From CAVZBW01 sp963773635 (GTDB taxonomy: Bacteria > Actinomycetota > Acidimicrobiia > Acidimicrobiales > RAAP-2), in contig CAVZBW010000005.1 in NCBI GenBank assembly GCA_963773635.1, positions 2,666,001 through 2,730,000 on the forward strand: a stretch of DNA of 64,000 nt, given 5' to 3'. Numbering within the stretch: position 1 is the first letter of the stretch; every line of letters begins with the position of its first letter. A program made the position numbers and the translations under genes. Below, in pieces: positions 35,372 to 44,162 of this stretch. The notes under the pieces are model-generated. The model was given only the letters and a program-made list of their open reading frames with translations, was not told the DNA's origin and did no database searches.

Positions 35372-36143
35372 GCAATCACTCTCGAACGAGGATTCTGCGC
35401 CAGGAGCGGAATCGAACGTTCGTTGGACCGGGCTTCGATTGTTCGTTGTGGAGAGGATGCCGCTCGACGCGACGAGCCAGCACCACGTCGCCAAGTGGGT
35501 CATGTCGGAAGCGGAGGCCCGGGGGCTGGACGCCGAGCTGGTCGGAGCAGACGGGCTCTCCCAGCTCACGGAGGCGGGGTTGGCCGGCGGGGCGATCGCC
35601 CTCATCATGGTGTACCCCGTGTCCTCGGATTGGGGCTCCATCGACAGCGCCGTCCCCTGGGAGGCGTGGTCCCAGCTCACCTCCGCCGCCGCGGAGCTCG
35701 GTGCCACGGTTGCCCTGGTCGACGCCGGTCTCCGCCCGGCCGGTGTCGCCATGTGCCTCAAAAACGGTGCGAGCGCCGTCGTGCCGGTTGACCGCGTCCG
35801 AGAGGCCCTGGACCTGCTGAGTGAACGAAGCGAGGCGTCGCTCGGCTGCGACGTCTCGCTGGGAGCGGTCCTCGGGGAGCGGTTCTCGGACGAGCGCATC
35901 GATCGCCTGACTCGGCTGACGACGATCGAATTGCGCGTGCTCTACTTTCTCGTCGGGGGGTACCCGGCGTGCGACATCGCGACGATGCAGCGAATGGCTC
36001 TCAGCACGGTGCGCGCCCACATCCGCTCGATCCTGAGGAAGCTCAACGTCAAGTCCCAGATCGCCGCGGTTGCGTTGGCCAACGGGACCGCCTTGCCCGA
36101 CAGCGCACCCCATGAGGACTCCGACGGGCTGGCTCTGCGCTGA
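35370..36143 (+). CDS. LuxR-type regulator with pseudo-receiver N-terminus
   Basis: A 257-residue protein from ATG 35370; an in-frame ATG at 35361 lacks a ribosome site, whereas GAGG at 35357-35360 suits 35370. The C-terminal 65 residues are a LuxR/GerE helix-turn-helix: L-T-T-I-E-L-R-V-L-Y-F-L-V-G-G-Y, I-A-T-M-Q-R-M-A-L-S-T-V-R-A-H-I-R-S-I, L-R-K-L-N-V-K-S. The N-terminal half has the alternating pattern of a receiver domain, but the strand that should carry the phospho-Asp reads A-L-I-M-V-Y-P-V with no Asp. It is probably an orphan, non-phosphorylated regulator. Divergent from the surface-protein operon, which is a plausible target. No kinase gene is adjacent. Confidence 0.8.
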   Translation: MQSLSNEDSAPGAESNVRWTGLRLFVVERMPLDATSQHHVAKWVMSEAEARGLDAELVGADGLSQLTEAGLAGGAIALIMVYPVSSDWGSIDSAVPWEAWSQLTSAAAELGATVALVDAGLRPAGVAMCLKNGASAVVPVDRVREALDLLSERSEASLGCDVSLGAVLGERFSDERIDRLTRLTTIELRVLYFLVGGYPACDIATMQRMALSTVRAHIRSILRKLNVKSQIAAVALANGTALPDSAPHEDSDGLALR

Positions 36144-36182
36144 TCGGGGCCCACGCCGGCATTGCCGGAGGCTCGAGCTCCC

Positions 36183-36638
36183 TCAGCCCGCTCCGTCCTG
36201 AGCGTTCGAGCCGGGATCGGGCGTTGCCTCGCCGGGCGCTCCGCCGCTCTGCGGTTGGTCTGGCTCCTTTCCCCCCGGTGAGGCCTCTCGGCGACCCGGC
36301 GGAGGATCGATCGACGGCACGCCGCCCTTGGTGACGTGATCGGTCCACTCGGTGCCCGACCAGTAGCGCTGCTCGTAGCGACCGGAGGGATCGGCGAACC
36401 ACCCCGCGGCAATGCCCTGTCCTGCGGCCTCGGGCACGGCCTGCTTGGCCTCCTGGGTGGTCGGAGCGGCGAAGTGGGAGGCCGATCCAGGACCCGAAGC
36501 CCAGGGTCGGCCGGGCCCGGGACGGCCAGGGGGCGTCCCCCTGCGGCTCCGGGCGGCAAAGATACGGAACAGGGCCAGGGCCAGGAACGCAAGAAGGACC
36601 CAGCTACCGCCCCCGTACCAGCCTTGGACGTAGCCCAT
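36183..36638 (-). CDS. DUF2510 single-pass membrane protein
   Basis: A 151-residue protein. One N-terminal transmembrane helix (GGSWVLLAFLALALFRIFAA) is followed by an Arg/Pro/Gly linker, then a DUF2510 motif at about residues 78-102: A-A-G-W-F-A-D-P-S-G-R-Y-E-Q-R-Y-W-S-G-T-E-W-T. The tail is Pro/Gly-rich and disordered. DUF2510 is a short actinobacterial motif of unknown function often joined to membrane helices. ATG 36638 is chosen; a GTG lies two codons upstream. Same strand as the DUF45 peptidase, 43 bases downstream of it. Confidence 0.75.
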   Translation of the reverse strand: MGYVQGWYGGGSWVLLAFLALALFRIFAARSRRGTPPGRPGPGRPWASGPGSASHFAAPTTQEAKQAVPEAAGQGIAAGWFADPSGRYEQRYWSGTEWTDHVTKGGVPSIDPPPGRREASPGGKEPDQPQSGGAPGEATPDPGSNAQDGAG

Positions 36639-36681
36639 TATCACGGTTCCATCGTAGGGCGCATCCCGGCCCGACGGACCT

Positions 36682-37338
36682 TCAGCCTCGAGTGACCTCC
36701 GGCGCGGCCTCGAGGCCGAGCGAGTAGCCCTCCAGGAAGACGGTCGCCTCCCGCTGGCGCGGGTAGCGATCGGCCACGGCGTGGAAGGCACCCGAGTGGT
36801 CCGCATGGACGAGGTGGGCCAGCTCGTGGACGATGGTGGCGTCGAGCACCCATCCCGGCACCATCCGCAGCCGGTGCGAGAGCCGGATCTCGCCCGACCG
36901 GGTCGAGCACGAACCCCATCGCTTGGCCTGGTTGGAGACCCAACGGATGCTCGTCGGGCGCACCCCGTCGACATAGCGGTCGGCGAGCGCCGCGGCGCGC
37001 AGCTCGAGCGCCCGGTCGGACGACGAAAGGTGGGGACGCTTGGCCAGCACCCGCTGGACGAGATGGTCGACGAGCTCGGAGCGGTCCTTGAGCGGCACGT
37101 GCGAGGGCAGCAGGACGACGATGCTCGAGCCCTCCCAGTGTGCCGATGCCGTCTTGCGCCGGCGTCGGCTCGTCCGCACCACCACTCGCGGCTCGATCGG
37201 CACGGAGGCCTCTGCGGGATCGGTCGGCACGGAGCCCTCCGGGGGCTCGACCAGCGTGAGGTCGCCGGGTCCCGTCGGGGCCTCCAGGTCGTCCGGCCAA
37301 CGGAGCTGACGCGGGTCAACCTCGGGTTCGTCGAGCAT
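36682..37338 (-). CDS. DUF45/YgjP-type metallopeptidase
   Basis: About 218 residues from ATG 37338 (M-L-D-E-P-E-V-D-P). The catalytic block is I-V-H-E-L-A-H-L-V-H-A-D-H-S-G-A-F, the H-E-x-x-H zinc motif plus a third His as in YgjP/SprT-like peptidases. Upstream is the conserved K-R-W-G-S-C-S and G-E-I-R-L-S-H-R-L motif of DUF45. The N-terminal 60 residues are acidic and probably disordered. CACAAT seven bases before the ATG may be the -10 of a leaderless message; a GTG at 37365 is the alternative start. Substrate unknown. Confidence 0.85.
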   Translation of the reverse strand: MLDEPEVDPRQLRWPDDLEAPTGPGDLTLVEPPEGSVPTDPAEASVPIEPRVVVRTSRRRRKTASAHWEGSSIVVLLPSHVPLKDRSELVDHLVQRVLAKRPHLSSSDRALELRAAALADRYVDGVRPTSIRWVSNQAKRWGSCSTRSGEIRLSHRLRMVPGWVLDATIVHELAHLVHADHSGAFHAVADRYPRQREATVFLEGYSLGLEAAPEVTRG

Positions 37339-37379
37339 GGGCTCTATTGTGCGCGGTCCGACCAACGGTTAAGCGGATC

Positions 37380-38501
37380 TCAGCTCGCGCCCGGGTCGCC
37401 GGTAAACCAGGGATTTCCTCCGAGGGCCCACACCGAAACCTCGGCGACTCCGAGACCCTGCAGGAGGCGGAGCTTCGAGCGCATGGCGATGGCGTCGACG
37501 TAGTCGTACTGGGCCTGTCCCACCCGCCAGCGAATCTCGCCCGATCCCCGATCACGGTGGGTGGCCACGTCCGGTGGAGAGGTGGGGAAGCCGGGTTGCT
37601 CCTGCATCGTCACGTACGGCACGTTGTCCCGCACCGCGGTGGTCGTGGCACACGACCGGGCGATGTAGCCATACGAGGGGATGCCCACGACCAGGGACGA
37701 GGCCGCGACCTGGGACTCGGCGTACCCCACCACCGAGCGGAGCCACGAGTACGGCGCGATCGGGCTGCACGCCTGCACGTACTGGTGGTCGAGCGCCATG
37801 ACGACGAGCTTCGCCCCGGCGGCAACGGGGTTGGCGTAGCGCTCGGCGTCGGGGGGCGTGCTCGTCCAGGCGGGCAGGTCCACCTCGAGCGAGTTCCCGT
37901 CGGCGTCGAGCGAGGCGACGAGCCCCGAGACAAAGGTCATGTAGGAGCTCCAGAGGTCCTGGGTCCACCCCGTCGGCTGGAAGTCGAGCTCGGCCCCCTG
38001 GAGGCGGTTCTGGCTCACGAATGAGGTGATGGCCTGCTGCGCCGCGGACATGGCCGAGGGCGTCGCGAGCACGGCCGTCGTCGCCGTCGGGCCGGCCGCG
38101 ACGGTCACGAAGACCTGCTTGGCGGCCGACTGGAGCTGGCGCAGGGTCGCCGGACGGTACCCGTTGCACGGCATCTGCCGGGCGGTCACGACCGAGACCC
38201 GCCCGTCGTTTCCGATGTCGAGGTACTGGGGCTTGACGACCGCCAGTGAGCCGTTGGGCATGGCGCCGATCTCGGCGGGCGCGTCGCAGGTGGCCTGCCC
38301 GGCCGTGCCCGGGTAGACCCAGCCCTCGATGCCGACCGAGCCCGATCCGCTGACGTCCGCCGCGACATCGGTTGCGGTGATCGCTCGGCCGGACGGTCCG
38401 GGCACACCAGCTCCCTGTGCCACCGAGACCGTCGAGAGCGGAGCCGCGGCACCGAAGAGGGCCGCGATCACTCCGACGACGAGGCGACGCCGCACGCTCA
38501 C
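37380..38501 (-). CDS. GH18-like secreted protein, likely without chitinase activity
   Basis: A 373-residue exported protein with signal peptide (R-R-R-L-V-V-G-V-I-A-A-L-F-G-A). The rest follows a TIM-barrel GH18 layout: GIEGWVYPG, S-L-A-V-V-K-P-Q-Y-L, the catalytic-strand region L-Q-G-A-E-L-D-F-Q-P-T-G-W, V-V-G-I-P-S-Y-G-Y and the C-terminal V-S-V-W-A-L-G-G. The normal D-x-x-D-x-D-x-E motif is degenerate: the final acidic residue is Gln. It is therefore probably a sugar-binding or spore-germination-YaaH-like protein rather than a chitinase. Not in an obvious operon. Confidence 0.7.
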   Translation of the reverse strand: MSVRRRLVVGVIAALFGAAAPLSTVSVAQGAGVPGPSGRAITATDVAADVSGSGSVGIEGWVYPGTAGQATCDAPAEIGAMPNGSLAVVKPQYLDIGNDGRVSVVTARQMPCNGYRPATLRQLQSAAKQVFVTVAAGPTATTAVLATPSAMSAAQQAITSFVSQNRLQGAELDFQPTGWTQDLWSSYMTFVSGLVASLDADGNSLEVDLPAWTSTPPDAERYANPVAAGAKLVVMALDHQYVQACSPIAPYSWLRSVVGYAESQVAASSLVVGIPSYGYIARSCATTTAVRDNVPYVTMQEQPGFPTSPPDVATHRDRGSGEIRWRVGQAQYDYVDAIAMRSKLRLLQGLGVAEVSVWALGGNPWFTGDPGAS

Positions 38502-38569
38502 AGCACCGAACGTTACGACGACTCGGGCCCCCCCGACGGTCAGGCGCTCCCGACCACGACCACTCCGCT

Positions 38570-38956
38570 TCAGGATTGGCTCGCCTCGGGGGCCCCCGAT
38601 CCCCCGGTTGCCATGTTCATGTCGAAGTAGTCACGCCAGAGCACGATCTCGTCCCCGGCCACCTCCCACACGCCGACCACCGGGATCTCGATGAGCATGG
38701 CCTCCATGTGAAAGCGGTCGGTGCGCTCGTTGATCACGCAGTTGCCCTCGGCGAGCTGCCGATGCACCTCGAACTCGACCTTGGACGACGACTCGATGAA
38801 GGGTCCGAGGAATTCGCGCACCCCGTCCCTCCCGTGGATCGTGGGCATCGGCACGTTGTCGTAGACGACGTCCTCGGCCATCAGCTGGAGCGCGGCATCG
38901 AGGTCTCGGGCCTCGACGGCCGCGACAAAGGCATTGACGACATCGGTCGGAGTCAT
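38570..38956 (-). CDS. Limonene-epoxide hydrolase / SnoaL-like protein
   Basis: A 128-residue NTF2-fold protein. The first helix is M-T-P-T-D-V-V-N-A-F-V-A-A-V-E-A-R-D, followed by L-M-A-E-D-V-V-Y-D-N-V-P. The catalytic set of limonene-1,2-epoxide hydrolase can be placed: N-E-R-T-D-R-F supplies the Arg and Asp, and I-V-L-W-R-D-Y-F-D the second Asp. So it is probably an epoxide hydrolase of LEH type. ATG 38956 matches the family start; an in-frame extension to 39013 is unlikely. Substrate unknown. Confidence 0.83.
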   Translation of the reverse strand: MTPTDVVNAFVAAVEARDLDAALQLMAEDVVYDNVPMPTIHGRDGVREFLGPFIESSSKVEFEVHRQLAEGNCVINERTDRFHMEAMLIEIPVVGVWEVAGDEIVLWRDYFDMNMATGGSGAPEASQS

Positions 38957-39009
38957 GCCGCAAACCGTACCGGCGCCGACCGGGCCCCGCTCCGTGCCCG
39001 GCGGCGGGG

Positions 39010-40452
39010 TCACCCCAGCTGGTTGAGCTCGTCCACGAGCTGGTGGTAGTCGGACTCCACGGCGTCCAGCCGGTTGCCCGCCAGCCGGGACAGCGCGCCA
39101 TAGGCCAGCCCGCTGTCGACCTGCGAGAGCGTGACAAAGCTCTGATGCGCCGCGAGGGAGCTCGACTCGAGCTGGTCGGCGTCGGCAGAGGCGGCGCTTG
39201 GATAGTCGATCTGGGAGATGGAGTAGGTGAAGCTCTGAAGGTCATCGGCGGCCTGGCTCGCCGCGTTGCGGGCGCAGGGCAACGTGGAGCACGCCTGCAC
39301 CGCGGAGCTGTAGCGATTGATCCCGTCGACCAACGTGTCGTAGGCCGAGGTCGTGTCGTCACGTGCCTGGATGGCGCCGGCCTTGGTGCCCACCCACGAG
39401 TTGACGGCTCCGTTGATCGCCGCCGCAAAGACGCCGAGCACGATCATGATGATCACCAGCGCCCGGCCGCCGCCCCGGAGGGTGAGCCGCCACGACGGCT
39501 CGGAGGAAACCGAGGCACCGGCCGGCGGCTGCGTTCCCGCTCCGGGCGGTCCGGCCGAGGGAGCTCCGACCGGATAGACCGGCATCGGCGAGGGCACCGT
39601 GGGGGTCGCCTCGTAGGCCGGCGAGGGCGGTGGCGGTGGCGGGTAGCTGGGAGGCGTAGGTGCCGCAGGCGGTGGCGGCGGGTAACTGGGTGGCGGGTAG
39701 CTGGGCGGCGGTGGCGGGTAGCTGGGAGGCGTAGGCGCCGCGGGCGGTGGCGGCGGGTAGCTCGACGGAGCCGGGGGCGCCCAGGCGCCGGGGTAAAACC
39801 CCGGCGGCGGAACCGTCGTGGCCGGGGGCGGCGCCTCGTCGCCGAACATGCCCCACCACGGGTACTCCGAGCTCAGCATGAACAGGTACGCCCAGAGGCG
39901 GGCCTCGAAGCGGAGCACCACCCGGTAGGCCTCGTAGAAGGGCTCGGGAAGCCGGGCGGTGATCCAGGTGACGGCCCACGAGACGATCGAGACGATGCTG
40001 GCCCCGTTGCTCACCACCGACCCCACCGCGTATGCCGGGATCACCAGGATGATCCGGAAGAGCACGGCCCAGCGGTTGAGCCGCCCCGGGCGGACGGCCA
40101 GGCGCACGGCGTACTCGGGCACCGGCTCGAAGCTGAACGGAGGGTAGGAGTCGGTCAGGAAGTAGAGGTAGGCGTTGACCCGGGCCTGCCACCGCACGTA
40201 GCCGCTCAGGTACTGCGTGGCAAAGCCCGGGAGGCGCCCCGTAAAGAGCGCACCAAACCAGCCGATCACCACGACGACCACGGCGGCCAACCCGAGGAAG
40301 AACAGCAAGAACAGGTGGGGGATCGCGAGGAGGAGCCGCAGCGCCGCGGTCCATCGCCTCTGACGGGCGTTGGGCCGGACGGCCAGGTCCAGGACCTGGG
40401 ACGGGGCCGCACCAGCCGTCGCGTCCGGTGTGGGCTGGGCCCAGCTCACCAA
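39010..40452 (-). CDS. DUF4389 protein with proline-rich linker and C-terminal TM domain
   Basis: A 480-residue membrane protein. Residues about 30-210 hold two DUF4389 copies (LRLLLAIPHLFLLFFLGLAA, Y-P-P-F-S-F; LFRIILVIPAYAVGSVV, Y-P-W-W-G). A long linker of S-Y-P-P-P-P-P repeats (about 235-290) follows, then a transmembrane helix A-L-V-I-I-M-I-V-L-G-V-F-A-A-A and an extracytoplasmic helical domain with a C-x5-C pair. It is a paralogue of the protein at 24356-24961. The repeats are visible in DNA as tandem GGCGGGTAGCTGGG-type units at 39640-39770. Function unknown. ATG or GTG at 40452 has no strong ribosome site. Confidence 0.75.
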   Translation of the reverse strand: MVSWAQPTPDATAGAAPSQVLDLAVRPNARQRRWTAALRLLLAIPHLFLLFFLGLAAVVVVVIGWFGALFTGRLPGFATQYLSGYVRWQARVNAYLYFLTDSYPPFSFEPVPEYAVRLAVRPGRLNRWAVLFRIILVIPAYAVGSVVSNGASIVSIVSWAVTWITARLPEPFYEAYRVVLRFEARLWAYLFMLSSEYPWWGMFGDEAPPPATTVPPPGFYPGAWAPPAPSSYPPPPPAAPTPPSYPPPPPSYPPPSYPPPPPAAPTPPSYPPPPPPSPAYEATPTVPSPMPVYPVGAPSAGPPGAGTQPPAGASVSSEPSWRLTLRGGGRALVIIMIVLGVFAAAINGAVNSWVGTKAGAIQARDDTTSAYDTLVDGINRYSSAVQACSTLPCARNAASQAADDLQSFTYSISQIDYPSAASADADQLESSSLAAHQSFVTLSQVDSGLAYGALSRLAGNRLDAVESDYHQLVDELNQLG

Positions 40453-40630
40453 TCACCCACCTCGCCACTCGTCACTGCTCCCGGCTGGAGCCGTGTCCCC
40501 CGACGAATGTATCGGCCCGGGCGTTGGCCGTTGGTTGTTTCCGGGACGCCGCCCTCCGGCGGGCCGCATCGGCGGCCCACCCCCGATCGCATATTGGATA
40601 CCAACCCGGGGATCGGCTACACCTGTCGGC

Positions 40631-41875
40631 ATGGCGACGACGCTTTCCCCCGAATCCGCCACCGGAGCGGCGCCTCAGGGCGGCCGCGAGCTGCCCCGCA
40701 TCATCAGCGTGGACGACCACGTCGTCGAACCGCCCCACGTCTGGGAGCGCTGGCTTCCGCAACGGTTCAAGGACCGGGGCCCGCGGGTCGAGCGCCGGGG
40801 CATCGGCGAGATGGAGCACATCGGGGGCGGGACCTACCGGCAGACCTTCGATCCCGCCGGGCCCAAGGCGGACTGCTGGGTGTACGAGGACCTGGTCTAC
40901 GTCCACAAGCGGCACGTCGCGGCCGTCGGGTTCGACCGGGACGACATGACCATGTCGCCCATCACCTACGACGAGATGCGGGCCGGCTGCTACGACCCCA
41001 AGGCCCGCCTGGAGGACATGGATCGCGGCTGGGTCGAGGCGAGCCTCTGCTTCCCCACCTTCCCCCGCTTTTGTGGCCAGACCTTCCTCGAGGCCAAGGA
41101 TCGCGAGCTCGCCATGGCCTGCGTCCTCGCCTACAACGACTGGATGGTCGAGGAATGGTGCGCCGGCAGCGGGGGACGACTGATTCCCCTTTGCATCATC
41201 CCCCTCTGGGATGCGGAGCTCGCCGCCCGAGAGGTGCGGCGCAACGCCGAGCGGGGTGTCCGGGCGGTCTGCTTCAGCGAGATCCCGCCGCATCTCGGCC
41301 TGCCGTCCATCCACAGCGGGTACTGGGATCCCTTCTTCGAGGCCTGCGCCTCCAGCGAGACCACCGTGTGCATGCACATCGGGTCGTCCTCCAAGATGCC
41401 GGCCACGAGCAGTGACGCTCCCGTGGCCGTGGCGGCGACGCTCAGCTTCGGCAACGCGATGTCCTCCCTCTGCGACTTCCTCTTCTCCGGCGTCCTCGTC
41501 CGCTTCCCGGACCTCGTGCTCGCCTACTCCGAGGGCCAGATCGGGTGGCTGCCCTACATCCTCGAGCGCGCCGACGACGTCTGGCGGGAGCACCGGGCGT
41601 GGGGGGGCGTGAAGGACATCGTCCCGGAGCCTCCCTCCTCGTACTTCCACCGGCAGGTCTACGGCTGCTTCTTCCGGGACCGCCACGGCCTCGCATCCCT
41701 CGGGGAGATCGGTCTCGCCAACGTGACGTTCGAGACCGACTACCCCCACACCGACTCGACCTGGCCCGACACCCGGGAGATCGCCCTGGACATGGTCCGG
41801 GACCTCTCCGACGAGCAGGTCGAGCGCATCATGCGGGGCAACGCCATCCGCATGTTGCACCTCGAGGGGAATTGA
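40631..41875 (+). CDS. Amidohydrolase family 2 protein
   Basis: A 414-residue metal-dependent hydrolase. The N-terminal D-D-H-V-V-E-P-P-H-V-W block supplies the first ligands, H in V-C-M-H-I-G-S-S and E/G in A-Y-S-E-G-Q-I-G-W-L-P-Y follow, and the C-terminal F-E-T-D-Y-P-H-T-D-S-T-W-P supplies the conserved Asp. This matches the PF04909 family (ACMSD-like decarboxylases and hydrolases), where actinobacteria have many paralogues acting on aromatic compounds. Promoter-like TTGGAT (40594-40599), 18 bases, TACACC (40618-40623) implies a leaderless start at the ATG. Confidence 0.87.
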   Translation: MATTLSPESATGAAPQGGRELPRIISVDDHVVEPPHVWERWLPQRFKDRGPRVERRGIGEMEHIGGGTYRQTFDPAGPKADCWVYEDLVYVHKRHVAAVGFDRDDMTMSPITYDEMRAGCYDPKARLEDMDRGWVEASLCFPTFPRFCGQTFLEAKDRELAMACVLAYNDWMVEEWCAGSGGRLIPLCIIPLWDAELAAREVRRNAERGVRAVCFSEIPPHLGLPSIHSGYWDPFFEACASSETTVCMHIGSSSKMPATSSDAPVAVAATLSFGNAMSSLCDFLFSGVLVRFPDLVLAYSEGQIGWLPYILERADDVWREHRAWGGVKDIVPEPPSSYFHRQVYGCFFRDRHGLASLGEIGLANVTFETDYPHTDSTWPDTREIALDMVRDLSDEQVERIMRGNAIRMLHLEGN

Positions 41876-41938
41876 CGCAGACGACCCCGAGTCGTCGCCT
41901 GCAACCAATTCGCGCTACCCAATTGCTACCGTACGAGG

Positions 41939-43477
41939 ATGGTCAGCGGTCGCGGGCGCGACGCGCCGGGCCACGGTGCGACCGGCGGCTGGACCGCCAA
42001 CCAAGAAGGTCTGCGCGCGCTCGGTGAGCAGATCGACCGGGGCGGCACCGCTGGCTCGGTCGCCAACGAGGACGGTCTGCGCGCGCTCGGTGAGGAGATG
42101 GACCGCGCCCTCGGTCTGACCAACGGACGCGGCGGGGGCGGGCGGAACGGGAATTCCGGTGGCCGATACGCCGACGACGGCCGCCTCCCGGATGGCCGCC
42201 CCCCCTACGGGAACACCCGGGTCGCCCCGCCACCCCGTCCCCCGGTCACCCCGCCGCCGCTCGGCAAGCCTCGGCGCAAGCGTTGGAGCACCCGCCGCAA
42301 GGTCGTGACCGGCCTGGTGTCCTTCGTCATCCTCGCCCTCCTCGTCGTGGCGGGCGGCTACGCCTACCTCCGATACCAGTGGAGCCAGGTCAAGACCATC
42401 CAGTGCCCCACCTGCGTGGCCGTTGCCAGCGGGGCGCCGTTCAACGTCCTCTTGGTCGGCTCCGACACCCGGGCGGGCGATACCGGCCAGGCCGCCCAGT
42501 CCTTTGGGTCCTCGGCCCTCGTGCCCGGCCAGCGGAGCGACACGATCAAGATCCTCCACGTCGATCCCCAGACGGGGTCCGCCCGCCTGCTCTCGATCCC
42601 CCGCGACACCTACGTCACGATGTCGGGCCTCCCCGAGAGCACCGGCCTGACGGGCAACCAAAAGATCAACACCGCCTACACCGACGGCCCCAACCCCCTC
42701 ATCAAGACCATCGAAAACACGTTCGGTATCCCGATCAGCCACTTTGTCATCGTCGACTTCAGCGGGGTCATCAACACGGTCGACACGCTCGGCGGGATCA
42801 ACCTCAAATTCAACTACCCGGTCCGCGACTACGACACCCAGACGGACAACAACAACTCCGGCCTCAACGTGACCAAGACCGGGTGCCAGACCATCAACGG
42901 CAACACCGCCCTGGCCCTGGCGAGGTCCCGCTACTACCAGTACTACGCCAACGGCCAGTGGAACCAGGACGTGACCTCGGACATCGGGCGCATCACCCGA
43001 CAAAACGCCATCATCCAGGCCATCGACGCCAAGGCCAAGTCGACCTACAACCCGATCGCCCTCAACTCGTTCATCGGCACCATGGTCCACAACATCGACG
43101 TGGACCAGAACATGAGCTTCGGCGACATGTACGCCCTGGCCGAGCGCTACCACGCCTTTTCTCCGTCCAGCCTGCAGACCTATACCCTGCCCACCAACGC
43201 AGAGACAACCAACGGGGGCTCGGACGTCCAGACCGTGAGCCAGCCGGCCGCCCAGCAGACCATCGAGGCCTTCCTCGGGGGAAGCCCCAAGGCCGTGGTC
43301 ACCCCCCCGGTCGACGGGTACGGCGACCCGATCTACCCGTCGTCGGGCTCCCCCTCGTCGGGTTCCTCTTCCTCGGGATCCTCGGCGGCCTCCCCGGGCG
43401 CCACCGGCACGACCACGGTCACGGCGCCGGCGATCGCAAAGCCCGCCGTCGAGTCCTTCGACCCGACTCCCTGCTGA
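41939..43477 (+). CDS. LytR-CpsA-Psr (LCP) family cell-wall glycopolymer ligase
   Basis: A 512-residue type II membrane protein. A cytoplasmic Arg/Gly/Pro-rich part with an internal duplicate (N-Q-E-G-L-R-A-L-G-E-Q and N-E-D-G-L-R-A-L-G-E-E at about 21 and 43) precedes the helix LVSFVILALLVVAGGYAYLR. The LCP domain has V-G-S-D-T-R-A-G-D, Q-R-S-D-T-I-K-I, S-I-P-R-D-T-Y-V, K-I-N-T-A-Y and L-A-R-S-R-Y-Y; these Arg/Asp residues bind the lipid pyrophosphate and metal. The tail is Ser-rich with a terminal Cys. LCP enzymes attach teichoic acid or arabinogalactan-like polymers to peptidoglycan. TACCGT at 41927-41932 may give a near-leaderless message. Confidence 0.9.
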   Translation: MVSGRGRDAPGHGATGGWTANQEGLRALGEQIDRGGTAGSVANEDGLRALGEEMDRALGLTNGRGGGGRNGNSGGRYADDGRLPDGRPPYGNTRVAPPPRPPVTPPPLGKPRRKRWSTRRKVVTGLVSFVILALLVVAGGYAYLRYQWSQVKTIQCPTCVAVASGAPFNVLLVGSDTRAGDTGQAAQSFGSSALVPGQRSDTIKILHVDPQTGSARLLSIPRDTYVTMSGLPESTGLTGNQKINTAYTDGPNPLIKTIENTFGIPISHFVIVDFSGVINTVDTLGGINLKFNYPVRDYDTQTDNNNSGLNVTKTGCQTINGNTALALARSRYYQYYANGQWNQDVTSDIGRITRQNAIIQAIDAKAKSTYNPIALNSFIGTMVHNIDVDQNMSFGDMYALAERYHAFSPSSLQTYTLPTNAETTNGGSDVQTVSQPAAQQTIEAFLGGSPKAVVTPPVDGYGDPIYPSSGSPSSGSSSSGSSAASPGATGTTTVTAPAIAKPAVESFDPTPC

Positions 43478-43526
43478 GGGCGGCCCCCGCCGAGCCGCCG
43501 GCGACAAGGGGCAGAGGCCGGCGGCG

Positions 43527-44009
43527 CTACAGCGCGGCCAGCACTCCGTCGGCCGAGCTCACGTCCAGACCCGGCGTCTTCTCCACCGCGATCCAGCGGA
43601 TGACCCCGTCCTCCAGGATCGCCGCATAGCGCTGCGAGCGGGCGCCCAGCCCGAATCCGGACCCGTTCATCGTGAGCCCCATCGCCTCGGCAAACTCGCC
43701 GTTGCCGTCGGCGAGCATGGTCACCCGGTCCCCGACGCCCTGCGCCTCGCCCCAGGCACCCATGACAAAGGGGTCGTTGACCGAGATGCAGGCCACCTTG
43801 TCGACCCCCTTTGCGAGGAGGTCGTCGGCTCGCAGCACGAAACCCGGGAGGTGATGGTCCGAGCAGGTCGGCGTGAAGGCCCCCGGGACGGCGAAGAGCA
43901 CGACCTTGCCCTCCCCGAGCACCTCTCCCGAGTCGACCTTGCTCGGGCCCTGCGTCGTCATCGTCCACAGCTGCACGCTCGGGATCCGGTCTCCCACTCC
44001 CAGTGCCAT
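43527..44009 (-). CDS. Peroxiredoxin, Prx5-like (redoxin)
   Basis: A 160-residue thiol peroxidase. Start ATG 44009 (M-A-L-G-V-G-D) follows GAGGTGGCGGAG; an upstream extension to 44066 is not family-like. The peroxidatic motif is P-G-A-F-T-P-T-C-S-D-H-H-L-P, and the later F-V-M-G-A-W-G and L-A-D-G-N-G-E-F blocks match the Prx5/AhpE-type redoxins. It reduces hydrogen or organic peroxides; the reductant is not encoded here. Convergent with the LCP gene. Confidence 0.9.
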   Translation of the reverse strand: MALGVGDRIPSVQLWTMTTQGPSKVDSGEVLGEGKVVLFAVPGAFTPTCSDHHLPGFVLRADDLLAKGVDKVACISVNDPFVMGAWGEAQGVGDRVTMLADGNGEFAEAMGLTMNGSGFGLGARSQRYAAILEDGVIRWIAVEKTPGLDVSSADGVLAAL

Positions 44010-44162
44010 CTCCGCCACCTCACCCTCGCTCACGCCCGGCCTCGGCCGCCCGCGGCGGCACACCACGTCGGTGTCGGGTCGATGTTAAGGCGTGGAGCAC
44101 GGCCGTCCGACACCCCGGACCGCTCTCTGCACACCCCGTCCGGCAAGTAGCCTTCACGCCCT

